Positions 36,029 through 45,833 of a stretch of 64,000 nt of DNA are shown one piece after another. The first letter of the stretch is position 1; every line of letters starts with the position of its first letter. The notes beneath the pieces were generated by a model. The model was not told the origin of the DNA. It did no database searches and saw nothing but the letters and a program-made list of their open reading frames with translations. The stretch comes from Arenibacter sp. ARW7G5Y1 (GTDB taxonomy: Bacteria; Bacteroidota; Bacteroidia; Flavobacteriales; Flavobacteriaceae), in the NCBI RefSeq assembly GCF_003201775.1, contig NZ_QJJZ01000003.1, positions 310,001 to 374,000 on the forward strand, read 5' to 3'. Made by a program: the position numbers and the translations under genes.

Positions 36029-39000
36029 TTATAAGTTCAATTGGATTCCACATGTTATTGTTCTTAAAGGGGGTACCGCCCCTCTTCCGCCCTGGGGATC
36101 CAACCCTTTGTATTTCGTTATGGTAAGGAGGTTCTGTCCCCTTACGTACAGGTTCATTGCCTTAATATTTAGTTTTTCCATTAAGGTCCGGGGCAATTGA
36201 TAGGACAGGGATAGGTTTTTTAATCTTGCAAAGGATGCGTCCCCTACTCCCAAAGAACTATTGGCGGCCCTGCTAAAGGCATTACTGGAGGCACTGGATT
36301 GTGATGCCTTTTGTATATCCTCGGCATCTCCCGGATTTTTCCAAGTATTAAGGAAGTCCAAAGGCCCGTTGCCATAATTTCCAGGTGCCGTACTGTTGAA
36401 TATGTTGCTGAAGTTGACCTGGTCAATATATTCCCATAGGAACTGCAGGGAAATTCCTTTATATTGAATATGGTTATTGATTCCACCATAGTACTTTCTT
36501 CCCATGTTTTTGATTACCACCCTATCATCGTTGTCCAACCTTCCGTCCCCATCGATATCCTGGATTTGGTAAAAACCGGTTTCGGGGTCTATGCCGTCAT
36601 ACCTGTAGCGCAGCGTTATATCCAGTGGATATCCTACCCTGTACATATGGGCATATGAGGTCTGGTCAATATTATGGAATTCTACCAATTTGTTATCGGG
36701 CAGGGTGAAGTTCAAGGAAGTCTGCCAGGAAAAATTAATGCTATTAATAAGGGTAGCGGCCAGTTCCACCTCCCAACCGGAGTTTTCTATCAATGCCGGA
36801 AGATTGGCCTGTACGGAGGTAAATCCGGTAATCGATGGCAATGGGTACCCCACCAATTGGTTGGAGGAACGGTTGCGGTACCAATTTATCATCAAATTGA
36901 CACGGTCCCTATATAATCCGAGGTGTAGGGCAGCTTCCAGTTTTTTGTTCACCTCCCAGGAGTAATCCGGGTTGAAAAGCTGCGTTGGGTACAATCCTCC
37001 CGTTCCATCGGTAGCTACATAGGAATCTATAAAGCCATAATCAGGGATCTGGTCACTTCCCGTAGTCCCGTAACTTGCCCGGATCTTTCCAAAGCTCAAG
37101 AAGGGAACATTTTCTTGGACACCCCTCTCTTCCGAGAAGATCCAGGCCCCTCCCACGGCCCAAAAATTGGAGAACCGCTTATCTGGCGCAAAACGCGAAG
37201 ACCCGTCCCTTCTGCCCGTAAGATTCAGCAAATACTTTTTGTTCCAGTTCAGCCCAAGGCGCCCAAACAGTGCCCCGTACCGGTAATCAATATGATCATC
37301 GCCCAAAATTCTAACATTGTCCGCAGCCCTTAGATTTCCCATTAATATTTTATTGGCGTACCCTCGGCCTTCCACCTTCCGGTAGTTGTTCATGTTATCC
37401 TGAAGGGTAACGCCCAACAGGCCTGCAACCTCCAATTTGCCATACGCGCCATTATACGCGATCTGGGGCTCTACTATCCAAGACCGTCTTTTGGACTGGC
37501 TCTGGATGGTACGAAGTGCTATGTATTGCCATAAATTCGGATTATATCGCTCCCTATAATACTCGATGCGGTCTTCATTGTCCAGATTGGAATATCCTGA
37601 ATTCATTTTCAACTTCACTCCGCTCATAAGGGCATAGGAAAGGTTTAGACTTGCAAGAAGGTTATTGGTCTTAATGTCCTGGGGTTCTTCCAAGACCGCC
37701 AAAGGGTTGTCCACCACCCAATTGTCCCAATTGAGAGTGCCATCGTCATTATAGATGGAAGGTGCGTTTGGGGGTGTGGTAAGGGCATAATTGACAAAGT
37801 TGGTGCCGTTGAAAATTCTATTTTCATCCACTCCGTAATTGGCAGAAAAATTCAGTTGGAACTTTTTGTTCTTGGAGCGATGGTCAACATTGATGTTTCC
37901 GGTCAGTTTGTTGTAGTCAAAATTTCCTTGAAAAACAGAACCCTGCCCATGATAGGAACCGCCTGCAATGTAGGAAGTTTGTTCGTTCCCTCCTGAAACG
38001 ACCATATTAATGGCCGAATTATATGCCGTACCACCAAATAATACGTTCTGCCAATCCGTATAACGGTCCTGGTCCCATAAAGTGAGTTCAGGAGCAAATG
38101 CATCCTCGGGGTCCATTCCGTCATTTGCAATGGCCTGCCTTCTTAAGGAAAGGTATTGCGGGGTATTCAACAGCCTTACCTTATTGGAAACATGGGATAG
38201 GCCAGAGTACATGTTGATATGTAGGGAAGTATGGTCCTTAGTTCCTTTCCATTTTTTGGTGGTGATCAGCACCACCCCATTGGCCCCTCGGGAACCATAA
38301 ATGGCCGTGGCGTCCGCATCCTTCAGGACCTCTATACTTTCTATATTTGATAGGTTCAGGGTACTTAGGGGGTCTATGCCCACATTATTGGTAAACAGCC
38401 CTCCACTTTGCAAGGGTGTGGAATTAATAGGGACTCCGTCCACTATAAAAAGGGGATAATTGCCCTCGCTTCTCAGACTATTGGTGCCCCGTATGCGTAT
38501 GGCGGGAGCCAGGCCGGTAATACCTACCCCCTGCTCCACTTCCACCCCGGGCATCCTTCCTTCCAATGTCTGCAACGGACTTACTATGGGCTGCAGTTCT
38601 ATTTCCTTGGCCGTGACCCTGCTGATGCTCCCGGTGCGTTCCCTTTCCTTTACCGTATAGTAACCGGCATTGACCTCTACTTCCTGCAGTTCGGTGACCT
38701 CGGACTGCATCTCTACGTCCAGGGTGGTCCTGCCCAGTACGGGAAGTTCCCTGCTGTGGTAGCCCAGATAGGAAAAGACTAGGATATCCTTATTGTTTAC
38801 CAAAAGGGAATAGCCCCCATTTGGATCGGTGAAGGTACCGGTATTGGTACCCTTGATAAGTACATGTACCCCTGGCATGGGTCCGTAACTATCGGTGACG
38901 GTACCACTAAGCTGGTACTGTTGCTGGGTATCCAGATTGAAAAAAGATCTAAAACCATGCTCATGGGGGAAATGGGCAAAGTAAGGAGGGGGAATAAAAA

Positions 39001-39058
39001 AGCAGATAAATAGTAAGCAAAGACTTAGAATATCCCTGTATTCAGGATTATTTTTCAT
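36029..39058 (-). CDS. SusC/RagA family TonB-dependent outer-membrane receptor
   Basis: A 1009-residue TonB-dependent transporter from the ATG at 39058. An N-terminal signal (about 8-25) is followed by a CarboxypepD_reg-like domain (QLSGTVTDSYGPMPGVHVLIKGTNTGTFTD, about 50-125) and a plug domain with IRIRGTNSLRSEGNYPLFIVDG and VLKDADATAIYGSRGANGVVLITTKK. The 22-strand barrel fills the rest and ends in QLNL. It imports large ligands with its SusD partner. The open frame runs 21 codons further upstream, without a signal-like start. The first gene of the SusC-SusD-M16 operon. Confidence 0.9.
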   Translation of the reverse strand: MKNNPEYRDILSLCLLFICFFIPPPYFAHFPHEHGFRSFFNLDTQQQYQLSGTVTDSYGPMPGVHVLIKGTNTGTFTDPNGGYSLLVNNKDILVFSYLGYHSRELPVLGRTTLDVEMQSEVTELQEVEVNAGYYTVKERERTGSISRVTAKEIELQPIVSPLQTLEGRMPGVEVEQGVGITGLAPAIRIRGTNSLRSEGNYPLFIVDGVPINSTPLQSGGLFTNNVGIDPLSTLNLSNIESIEVLKDADATAIYGSRGANGVVLITTKKWKGTKDHTSLHINMYSGLSHVSNKVRLLNTPQYLSLRRQAIANDGMDPEDAFAPELTLWDQDRYTDWQNVLFGGTAYNSAINMVVSGGNEQTSYIAGGSYHGQGSVFQGNFDYNKLTGNINVDHRSKNKKFQLNFSANYGVDENRIFNGTNFVNYALTTPPNAPSIYNDDGTLNWDNWVVDNPLAVLEEPQDIKTNNLLASLNLSYALMSGVKLKMNSGYSNLDNEDRIEYYRERYNPNLWQYIALRTIQSQSKRRSWIVEPQIAYNGAYGKLEVAGLLGVTLQDNMNNYRKVEGRGYANKILMGNLRAADNVRILGDDHIDYRYGALFGRLGLNWNKKYLLNLTGRRDGSSRFAPDKRFSNFWAVGGAWIFSEERGVQENVPFLSFGKIRASYGTTGSDQIPDYGFIDSYVATDGTGGLYPTQLFNPDYSWEVNKKLEAALHLGLYRDRVNLMINWYRNRSSNQLVGYPLPSITGFTSVQANLPALIENSGWEVELAATLINSINFSWQTSLNFTLPDNKLVEFHNIDQTSYAHMYRVGYPLDITLRYRYDGIDPETGFYQIQDIDGDGRLDNDDRVVIKNMGRKYYGGINNHIQYKGISLQFLWEYIDQVNFSNIFNSTAPGNYGNGPLDFLNTWKNPGDAEDIQKASQSSASSNAFSRAANSSLGVGDASFARLKNLSLSYQLPRTLMEKLNIKAMNLYVRGQNLLTITKYKGLDPQGGRGAVPPLRTITCGIQLNL

Positions 39059-39924
39059 AATTTTGAAGATTAGATGAAACTTAGTTTTATGTAGTCTAGG
39101 CCTTCCAAACGTTTGCGTCAACTGGGTTTGGGAGGCATTTTTTATTGAAGTTCTATGTCATGGGCATAAAGTATTTACTGTTTATGGTATGCTTATATAA
39201 TGGTAAGGGACATAGTTTACCTAAAAAAGTAACTGTTTCCTGGCCATAGGTAGGCCTTCCCTCCTGCCCCAAAGCTGTTTTAATTATAGCTAATAGGACA
39301 AATGGGCAGACCTAAAGGTCTTTAGGTTGCTTTGTCGTTATTTGGCCGGATGCCAAAAATGTGTGGATCGTGGATTATGGGATAAAAATATTTTCGGGTT
39401 CCGGAAAAATTGGTACAACAGAAATCCCATAATAAATGAACTGATAATACCAGTTCAGTGCAAACCTATATTGGGTTCTTGGGCTTTTTGGTAAAGAGAA
39501 TGTCATACACGGTATGCTGCAAAAGAACGGTAAGATGCCCAGCGGCCCTTTTACCAATTAAGTTACATAAGATGTGTTTCATAGCTCCTTTAGCCTTTTA
39601 GTGATTGCTTGCAAAAATTCTAAATATAACAACGCTCGGCATAAAGTGGGTTGGGTCATAAGAGTTTAAAACCCCACTTAGGAACTAAATACTGGTTAAG
39701 CATATTGTGATAAGAAAACCCATGCCCCGGGTCATGGGCATCTTGCTTATCATCCCGTGCATCAAGTTACCAGTTTTTAGACCGGGAATCCAAGCGACTG
39801 CTTCTAGACTAATTCAAATAGAAGAATCGCAAACATATGTTAATGAGGTAAATATAATGAAAAATATTTATATGCGGATTTTTGTCCGCACTTTTTTCTT
39901 CGAGAACTTTTTTATTTGTCTTAA
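39059..39924. other. Long intergenic region upstream of the SusC operon
   Basis: 866 bp with no supported gene. A hairpin ACCTAAA-GGTC-TTTAGGT (39310-39327) is the only clear structure. The short open frames (for example around 39375-39557 and 39707-39837) resemble nothing I know. Confidence 0.6.
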
Positions 39925-40146
39925 ATGGATAAGTTAAGCAAATCAATTTGTTCTTATATTGCACAGAATTGGATTGAAGAATCCAAATCGCAAAGGTCAT
40001 TTGCATTGGACCATGCCATTGATGAAAAAACCGTGCGCAGGATAAAATCGGACCCAGATTATATAATTAGCTTGGTCACTTTAAAAAAAATATGTGACGC
40101 CCGAAATATAAGGCTTTCCGAATTTCTGGAATTATTGGGGTATTAA
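39925..40146 (+). CDS. Small HTH (XRE-like) DNA-binding protein
   Basis: A 73-residue protein consisting of one five-helix HTH: SYIAQNWIEESKSQRSFALDHAIDEKTVRRIKSDPDYIISLVTLKKICDARNIRLSEFL-type pattern, with helix 2-3 at about 23-40. It belongs to the Cro/C1-like group by eye. There is no ligand domain. It stands alone between the SusC upstream region and the ClC gene. Alternatives are a phage-type repressor or an antitoxin; no toxin partner is adjacent. Confidence 0.7.
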   Translation: MDKLSKSICSYIAQNWIEESKSQRSFALDHAIDEKTVRRIKSDPDYIISLVTLKKICDARNIRLSEFLELLGY

Positions 40147-40430
40147 ATTTCTCTGTGCTCTTTTCAATATAATTATTGTTCAACTATCCCAATTAGTCAT
40201 TCTTGCCCAGGTATCGGCCCAACCGCTTCCTTTTTTAATCCTTTAAAATGAATGGTTACCAATACTAGCTTAAGTTTTTGAATTTTTCAATCAATTGGCT
40301 CAATTATATCTATACCTTTTTCCAATACTCCTCAGTGATAATGAGTAATTTTGTGTGGATTTGGATTTTTTATTTCTTCAATCCTACACTTGGAAATATA
40401 ACTTTTAGGATAAGCTTACTTCCATACTGT

Positions 40431-41699
40431 TTATTCATTTTCCATTTGGGAACCTATAAAAGGAATTCTTGGGGCTAAAAAATAACCTGTTAAACAGGCA
40501 AAAAGGATGGGAATGAAATGTCCAAATCCAGTTAAGGTGGCCAATAATATTGTAGTACTCATGGGTGTTCTGGTAACACAGGCATTAATTGCCCCCATAC
40601 AACTAACAATGGCCAAGGTAAGGTTGACTGTTGGAAACAGTTGATGTATTATAAGACCTAAGGTAGCCCCTACAAAAAAAAGAGGAATAATGAATCCGCC
40701 TCTCCAACCAGCAGTAACGGTTATGGAAATAGCAATGATTTTAAAAATCAATATGGCAAATAACAGGGACAGTGAAAAATCACCTTCCAATAACTCATTA
40801 ATTTCGTGATGTCCGAAGTATCTGGTAATTGGGAAATAAAAGGCAATTATTCCCAGTAGAATACCACCGATAAGTGTTTTGATGAATATGGGTAGTGGCC
40901 TTTTTTCAAAAATTGATTTGAAAAATTTAGTGCAAAAAATGAACCCCCAACCGAATAGGGCCCCAATTATAGCAAATAATACAGCATAGGCAAAATCAAA
41001 TATACCCGAATATTCATAACCGGATAAATCCCACAATGGACCAAGCCCTAGATGAATAATAAAGGCAAATACCAAATAACTAAAACAACTTGCAACAAAG
41101 GCGGGGATAATTGCTTTGTAATACTCCACGGCATGTTTATGATGTAGTATTTCCAAGGAAAACAGGCTACCGCCCAACGGTGCCCCAAATAGGGCAGTAA
41201 ATCCTGAAGCCATTCCTGCGATACTTAAAGACCTCAACTCTTCTCCCTTGAGTCGGAATAACTTGCCCATCCATGTACCTGTTGAACCTGTTACTTGTAC
41301 CAAAGGGGCCTCTGGTCCGAGACTTCCTCCCGATGCTACGCACAATAAGGAGGAAAGTATCATGGAAGGATTGTTTTTTGGGTCGAGTTTTCCTTTGTTG
41401 AAACGGATGTTGTTGACAATTAAATGAATTTCTCCCGGGTCTCCGATAAAGTGGATAATCAAACCTGCCAAAAGTCCGCATATTGCCATTAGGGGAATTA
41501 CTTGCCAACCTTCAAATAATGCCAGTTTCAGGGTTAAGAATTCCAGTGCAATCCAATATATTCCAGCAATAATTCCGCCAATTAACCCAAGTAAGGCCCA
41601 TAATAAAAATGTTCGACTAAAAACAAAGGGGTTAAATCGGACAGGTTGGTCAAGAATATTTAAATAGGTGACTAATTTTCTTCTTCTCTTTAATTTCAC
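40431..41699 (-). CDS. ClC-type chloride channel/transporter
   Basis: A 422-residue membrane protein of the ClC family with about 10-11 helices and no C-terminal CBS domains. The anion-filter sequence GGSLGPEAPLVQ (about 122-133) carries the external gating glutamate, followed by GTWMG, ASGFTALFGAPLGGSLFSLE (about 163-182) and AGWRGGFIIPLFFVGATLG (about 334-352). It is the usual prokaryotic layout of a Cl-/H+ exchanger or fluoride/chloride channel. The start MKLKRRRKLV gives a positive cytoplasmic N-terminus. Monocistronic. Confidence 0.85.
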   Translation of the reverse strand: MKLKRRRKLVTYLNILDQPVRFNPFVFSRTFLLWALLGLIGGIIAGIYWIALEFLTLKLALFEGWQVIPLMAICGLLAGLIIHFIGDPGEIHLIVNNIRFNKGKLDPKNNPSMILSSLLCVASGGSLGPEAPLVQVTGSTGTWMGKLFRLKGEELRSLSIAGMASGFTALFGAPLGGSLFSLEILHHKHAVEYYKAIIPAFVASCFSYLVFAFIIHLGLGPLWDLSGYEYSGIFDFAYAVLFAIIGALFGWGFIFCTKFFKSIFEKRPLPIFIKTLIGGILLGIIAFYFPITRYFGHHEINELLEGDFSLSLLFAILIFKIIAISITVTAGWRGGFIIPLFFVGATLGLIIHQLFPTVNLTLAIVSCMGAINACVTRTPMSTTILLATLTGFGHFIPILFACLTGYFLAPRIPFIGSQMENE

Positions 41700-42014
41700 T
41701 TTATGAGTCTATATTATGGGACATTGCACATGTTGGCAATTTGGGATCTTGGTTATAATTTTTTTTTGTTCCCTTTTTTCAACAGTCCTTTCTCTGGAAC
41801 ATTCATTGTTTCAACATTTTTAAAGCCGCATTTTCTATATGGTCCATCGTCATTTCGGCTGCCCATCCATGTAAGAATAAGGAGTTCTGATTTATTATAT
41901 TTTACAGAACATGAACCAAACCATTATCCACCACTAGGTGGCAGAAAATATTCTGCGGGGAGGCCTTTGCAAAAATAGTATAATTACCAGTATTCCCACG
42001 TAGTGGAATAAAAG

Positions 42015-42193
42015 ATATTAAACCTCAGGGAAGCCTGTCTGCCGACTTAGGCAGGCCTGTCTGCCGACAAAGGCAGGCCCTGAACCCAATATTAGGAATC
42101 GACCCTAGATCCCGCCAAAAAAGGCGGGATTATTTCAACTTGCAATTTTAAGTGCGTCTTACCGACTTCCCAAAATTGAGTTTCACTAATAAA
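42015..42193 (+). repeat. Dispersed repeat, copy B (about 179 bp)
   Basis: Plus-oriented copy of the element seen at 26361 and 54748. It has two GC-rich CTGTCTGCCGAC units like copy A but lacks about 22 bp between the GACCCTAG palindrome and the CCCGCC hairpin. The hairpin here is perfect: ATCCCGCC-AAAAAA-GGCGGGAT. It ends 189 bp upstream of nadA. Confidence 0.9.
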
Positions 42194-42311
42194 GACTCTT
42201 TAAATCTTTTGTTACAAACAGGATCGACTTTTATCATTACAACCCTAGTATGATAATTAAGGATGCCCATAATTGAATACATTCTGGTTTTATGTGATAA
42301 TTGTAAAATTT

Positions 42312-42327
42312 AATGATAATTATCATT
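42312..42327 (+). promoter_or_regulatory. Perfect palindrome upstream of nadA, Fur-box-like
   Basis: AATGATAATTATCATT is a perfect 16-bp palindrome centred about 63 bp before the nadA ATG. Its GATAAT/ATTATC hexamers resemble classical Fur-box units. NadA is a 4Fe-4S enzyme and a siderophore receptor lies nearby, which makes iron control plausible. A NAD-responsive regulator is an equal alternative. Confidence 0.4.
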
Positions 42328-42382
42328 TTCCATCTTGGTCCATAAACCTACCTTTTTCCGCTCATATTTACTTGTAAATCTT

Positions 42383-43309
42383 ATGGAATTAATAGAGAGC
42401 ATAAACCAATTGAGACGTGGGAAAAATGCGGTAATTCTCGCACACTATTACCAACGGGATGAAATACAAAAAGTCGCAGATTATGTTGGTGATAGTTTGG
42501 GGCTTTCACAAAAGGCTGCTGAAACAGATGCCTCAATAATCGTATTTGCCGGGGTACATTTTATGGCAGAAACGGCGAAAATCCTAAATCCGACGAAAAA
42601 GGTATTGTTGCCCGACTTAGGTGCGGGGTGTTCGTTGGCCGAATCTTGTCCGCCTGAGTCATTTTCAACTTTCATAAAAGCACACCCGGAGCACTTGGTG
42701 ATTACTTATATAAATTGTTCGGCGGAAATCAAGGCCATGAGCGATATAGTTTGTACTTCTTCCAATGCCCTAAAGATAGTGGAGTCGGTTCCTAAAGACA
42801 GGCCTATTATCTTTGCACCAGACAAGAATTTGGGACGTTACATCATTAAAAAAACGGGAAGGGATTTATTATTGTGGGATGGTTCCTGTGTGGTACACGA
42901 AGCTTTTTCCGTAGATAAATTATTGTCACTCTACAAGGAATATCCAGAATCAAAAATAATAGCCCATCCGGAATCCGAGGAGCATATTTTGGATCTGGCC
43001 ACCTATATTGGTTCCACTGCCGGTATGATCAATTATGTTAAAAACCATTCCAATGAACAGTTTATTGTTGCCACGGAAGCCGGAATATTGCACAAAATGC
43101 AGCTGGAGGTCCCTTCTACCGTTCTTATTCCAGCACCGGCAGAGGAGGATAATACCTGCGCCTGTAGTGAATGTGCCTATATGAAAGTGAATACCCTGCA
43201 AAAAATTTATAATTGTCTTTTAAATGAAACACCACATATAGAGGTTCAAGAAGACATAAGGAGACGGGCACTGCAACCGATTCAAAGAATGTTGGAATTA
43301 TCGAAATGA
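42383..43309 (+). CDS. nadA: Quinolinate synthase NadA
   Basis: A 308-residue 4Fe-4S enzyme that condenses iminoaspartate with dihydroxyacetone phosphate to quinolinate. The cluster ligands are visible as C83 ([11 protein letters not shown]), C169 (DGSCVVHE) and the C-terminal CACSEC (C259, C261, C264), of which one serves as ligand. The substrate site is marked by [11 protein letters not shown] at 19-29. I start at the ATG at 42383 ([28 protein letters not shown] N-terminus is normal); the open frame runs on 48 bp upstream without homology. nadB starts 1 bp after the stop. Confidence 0.95.
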   Translation: MELIESINQLRRGKNAVILAHYYQRDEIQKVADYVGDSLGLSQKAAETDASIIVFAGVHFMAETAKILNPTKKVLLPDLGAGCSLAESCPPESFSTFIKAHPEHLVITYINCSAEIKAMSDIVCTSSNALKIVESVPKDRPIIFAPDKNLGRYIIKKTGRDLLLWDGSCVVHEAFSVDKLLSLYKEYPESKIIAHPESEEHILDLATYIGSTAGMINYVKNHSNEQFIVATEAGILHKMQLEVPSTVLIPAPAEEDNTCACSECAYMKVNTLQKIYNCLLNETPHIEVQEDIRRRALQPIQRMLELSK

Positions 43310-43310
43310 A

Positions 43311-44900
43311 ATGGTATCAACAAATTATCTTGTTATAGGTTCCGGAGTTGCAGGATTGACGTATGCTGTGAAAATAGCCCAAAGGTTTCCCAATAGATCC
43401 GTAACTATTATTACGAAAGCCGATGAACAGGAATCCAACACAAAATATGCCCAGGGGGGTGTTGCTGTAGTAACGGATTTGGAAGAAGATTCTTTTCGGA
43501 AACACATTCATGACACCTTGGTTGCAGGAGACGGATTATGTGATGGGGCAGTTGTTGAAATGGTTATAAAGGAAGGTCCACATCGCCTCAAGGAATTAAT
43601 GCGCTGGGGTGCTAGTTTTGATGTCAACAAATCGGGTAAACTGGATTTAGGATTGGAAGGTGGACATTCTGAAAACCGTGTTGTTCACCATAAGGACATT
43701 ACTGGATACGAGGTTGAGCGCGTATTGCTTCAACAAGTTCATAAATTACAGAATGTTACCATTTTACCCTATCACTTTGCATTGGATCTTATTACGGAAC
43801 ATCACCTTACTATTTCCGATCCCAAAAATATAACGTGCCTTGGCGCATATGTCATGGATCAAAAAACAGGGGATATATTTACCATAAGGGCCGATAATAT
43901 TTTATTGGCATCCGGTGGTATCGGTCGCGTATATGGCAATACCACAAATCCATTAATTGCAACAGGAGATGGTATAGCAATGGCTTATAGGGCAAAAGCT
44001 GAAATTAGGGATATGGAGTTTGTGCAGTTCCACCCCACTGCTATGTACAACAACAAGGGTGGGCGCTCATTTCTAATATCCGAAGCGGTAAGGGGCTTCG
44101 GTGCCTTGTTACGGAGCAAGAGTGGCCATAGATTTATGCCGGATTATGACAAAAGGGCGGAATTGGCTTCCAGGGATATCGTATCCCAATGTATAGACGC
44201 AGAGATGAAGAAATCAGGAGACAAAATGGTCTTTTTGGATTGCACCCATTTGGATATCACCGAATTCAAAAATCATTTTCCAAATATTTACCAAGAATGT
44301 TTGGCCAACCATATGGATATTGGAAAGGATTGGATCCCTGTTGTACCCGCCTCCCATTACCTCTGCGGCGGCATTGTAGTGGACAGGCATGGAAAGACTT
44401 CTGTAGCCAACCTTTTTGCATGTGGCGAATGTTCTTGTACTGGATTGCATGGAGCCAATAGATTGGCTTCCAACTCTTTGCTGGAAGCACTGGTATATGC
44501 CAATAATATTTATGAATATCAGGCTTCGAATTCTGTAGCGCCCAATAAGATTTCGATCCCTGATTGGAACGACCAAGGAACGACTGTCCCCAAAGAATAT
44601 ATTCTGGTGCAACACAATCTTGAGAGGCTGCAGAATCTTATGAGGGATTATGTGGGTATAGTTCGTAGTAATAGTAGATTGACCAAAGCTCTACAACATC
44701 TTGATTCAATTTATCTGGAGGTGGAGGAACTGTACAAAACGGTAAAAGTAAATACGAGACTATGTGAATTAAGAAATATGATAAATGTGGCGTATTTAAT
44801 TATTCATCAATCCTTGAAACGTAGGGAGAATAAAGGAGGTTATTATAATATGGACAATGTGCGGACCAATACGGACAATCTACCAAAGAATCTATTATAA
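43311..44900 (+). CDS. nadB: L-aspartate oxidase NadB
   Basis: A 529-residue flavoenzyme making iminoaspartate for NadA. FAD-binding GSGVAGLTYA is at 9-18, QGGVA in NTKYAQGGVAVV marks the loop that follows, and the succinate dehydrogenase-like core shows HHKDITG, LASGGIGRVYGNTTNP and FVQFHPTAMY. The capping region and GECSCTGLHGANRLASNSLLEAL are family-typical. The C-terminal helices (about 420-510) form the usual three-helix bundle. It immediately follows nadA and precedes the DGC protein by 29 bp; nadC is not in the window. Confidence 0.95.
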   Translation: MVSTNYLVIGSGVAGLTYAVKIAQRFPNRSVTIITKADEQESNTKYAQGGVAVVTDLEEDSFRKHIHDTLVAGDGLCDGAVVEMVIKEGPHRLKELMRWGASFDVNKSGKLDLGLEGGHSENRVVHHKDITGYEVERVLLQQVHKLQNVTILPYHFALDLITEHHLTISDPKNITCLGAYVMDQKTGDIFTIRADNILLASGGIGRVYGNTTNPLIATGDGIAMAYRAKAEIRDMEFVQFHPTAMYNNKGGRSFLISEAVRGFGALLRSKSGHRFMPDYDKRAELASRDIVSQCIDAEMKKSGDKMVFLDCTHLDITEFKNHFPNIYQECLANHMDIGKDWIPVVPASHYLCGGIVVDRHGKTSVANLFACGECSCTGLHGANRLASNSLLEALVYANNIYEYQASNSVAPNKISIPDWNDQGTTVPKEYILVQHNLERLQNLMRDYVGIVRSNSRLTKALQHLDSIYLEVEELYKTVKVNTRLCELRNMINVAYLIIHQSLKRRENKGGYYNMDNVRTNTDNLPKNLL

Positions 44901-44929
44901 ATGGAAACCACAATTTAAAAGTACTGATA

Positions 44930-45301
44930 ATGGAAAATCAAAAGAAAAATAATCTGCCACTTATTTATTCCTGTTCTGGGTGTAGCAATGTTGCACAATT
45001 GGCAAACGATATCGCCCTAAAAATCAACGCCGAGGGCATTGCCGAAATGTCCTGTATAGCAGGGGTCGGAGGAAAGGTAAGATCGCTCGTTAAAAAGGCT
45101 AGATCCAGCAGGCCAATAATCGTTATTGACGGTTGTCCACTCCAATGCGCCAAGGAGTGTCTGAAGAACATTAACATAGAACCCGATGAGCATATCGTGC
45201 TTACCAATTTTAGTCTAAAGAAAAAGTATTACGAAGAATTAAGGTTGGAGGAAGCAGGAGAAATCTACGAACAAATTGTGCACAGAGCCATTAATTTGTA
45301 A
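44930..45301 (+). CDS. DGC-domain putative zinc-binding protein
   Basis: A 123-residue cytoplasmic protein named for its Asp-Gly-Cys motif: YSCSGCSNVAQLANDIAL (about 14-31) with C15 and C18, MSCIAGVGG (C42), and IDGCPLQCAKECL (about 67-79), giving three conserved Cys clusters. Families of this type are thought to bind zinc or an Fe-S cluster. It follows nadB by 29 bp and is probably in the same transcript, then meets the minus-strand unknown gene end to end. Its link to NAD synthesis or iron supply is an inference. Confidence 0.8.
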   Translation: MENQKKNNLPLIYSCSGCSNVAQLANDIALKINAEGIAEMSCIAGVGGKVRSLVKKARSSRPIIVIDGCPLQCAKECLKNINIEPDEHIVLTNFSLKKKYYEELRLEEAGEIYEQIVHRAINL

Positions 45302-45370
45302 TTAATTTTTTTGATGGTTGCTAGCAATTGTATCCGGTGACTGCCATGATAAGGGTATCAAACCGTGGGC

Positions 45371-45706
45371 TTATCGACAAAATTGATCTATACCGTCGTC
45401 CAAATTCAGCATAAATTGGGTGCCCCTAATAAGGTCTTCCATCAAGTCCAGGGTACGCTCGTTCATTTTTAAACAAATATCGACCAACGGATTTGAACAC
45501 CATATCTTATTACAGGCATTGCCTCCACAATCCTCACAAAAACAAGGTTCATGTGATTTTTGAACAATGCCCAATAAGTTCTGCAAATCTTCCCTGCTCA
45601 TAAAAATTCCGATACTGTCTATTACCAATTGGATTTTACAATTCGGATTAGGGGAATTTTCCAGGTGATATGCCGCTCCATATATATTGCTGTAAATTAG
45701 TATCAT
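45371..45706 (-). CDS. Cys-rich unknown protein downstream of the siderophore receptor
   Basis: A 111-residue protein from the ATG at 45706 (MILIYSNIYGAAYHL). I do not recognise the family. It has a cluster C-F-C-E-D-C-G-G-N-A-C then C in NKIWCSNPL (about 69-85), preceded by a beta-type FMSREDLQNLLGIVQKS and followed by a helix with NLDDG. It could bind iron or zinc. A longer frame from 45793 reads through an imperfect hairpin and looks like leader. It lies 127 bp after the TonB receptor's stop on the same strand, and may share its iron regulation. Confidence 0.55.
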   Translation of the reverse strand: MILIYSNIYGAAYHLENSPNPNCKIQLVIDSIGIFMSREDLQNLLGIVQKSHEPCFCEDCGGNACNKIWCSNPLVDICLKMNERTLDLMEDLIRGTQFMLNLDDGIDQFCR

Positions 45707-45833
45707 GCCATGAATATAACTGCTGTAATAAGAATCGATTTTTTCATATCTAACTTTTTTTTGATGGTAAACAGCCCCTGGGCATAAACCCAAGGACTGT
45801 TGATCAACTAACTTAAACTAACTAATCAATTTT

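Larger units (their letters stand above)
41700..42382. other. Region between divergent clC and nadA genes
   Basis: 683 bp without a supported gene. It holds a GCAGAA-AATA-TTCTGC palindrome (41941-41956), dispersed repeat copy B and the palindrome upstream of nadA. The frame at 41703-41978 has no family features. Confidence 0.6.

Noticed and set aside
39375..39557. Short minus-strand frame in the long gap upstream of SusC
   Set aside because: 60 codons with no domain, signal or neighbour support; it could be a transposase fragment but no motif was found.
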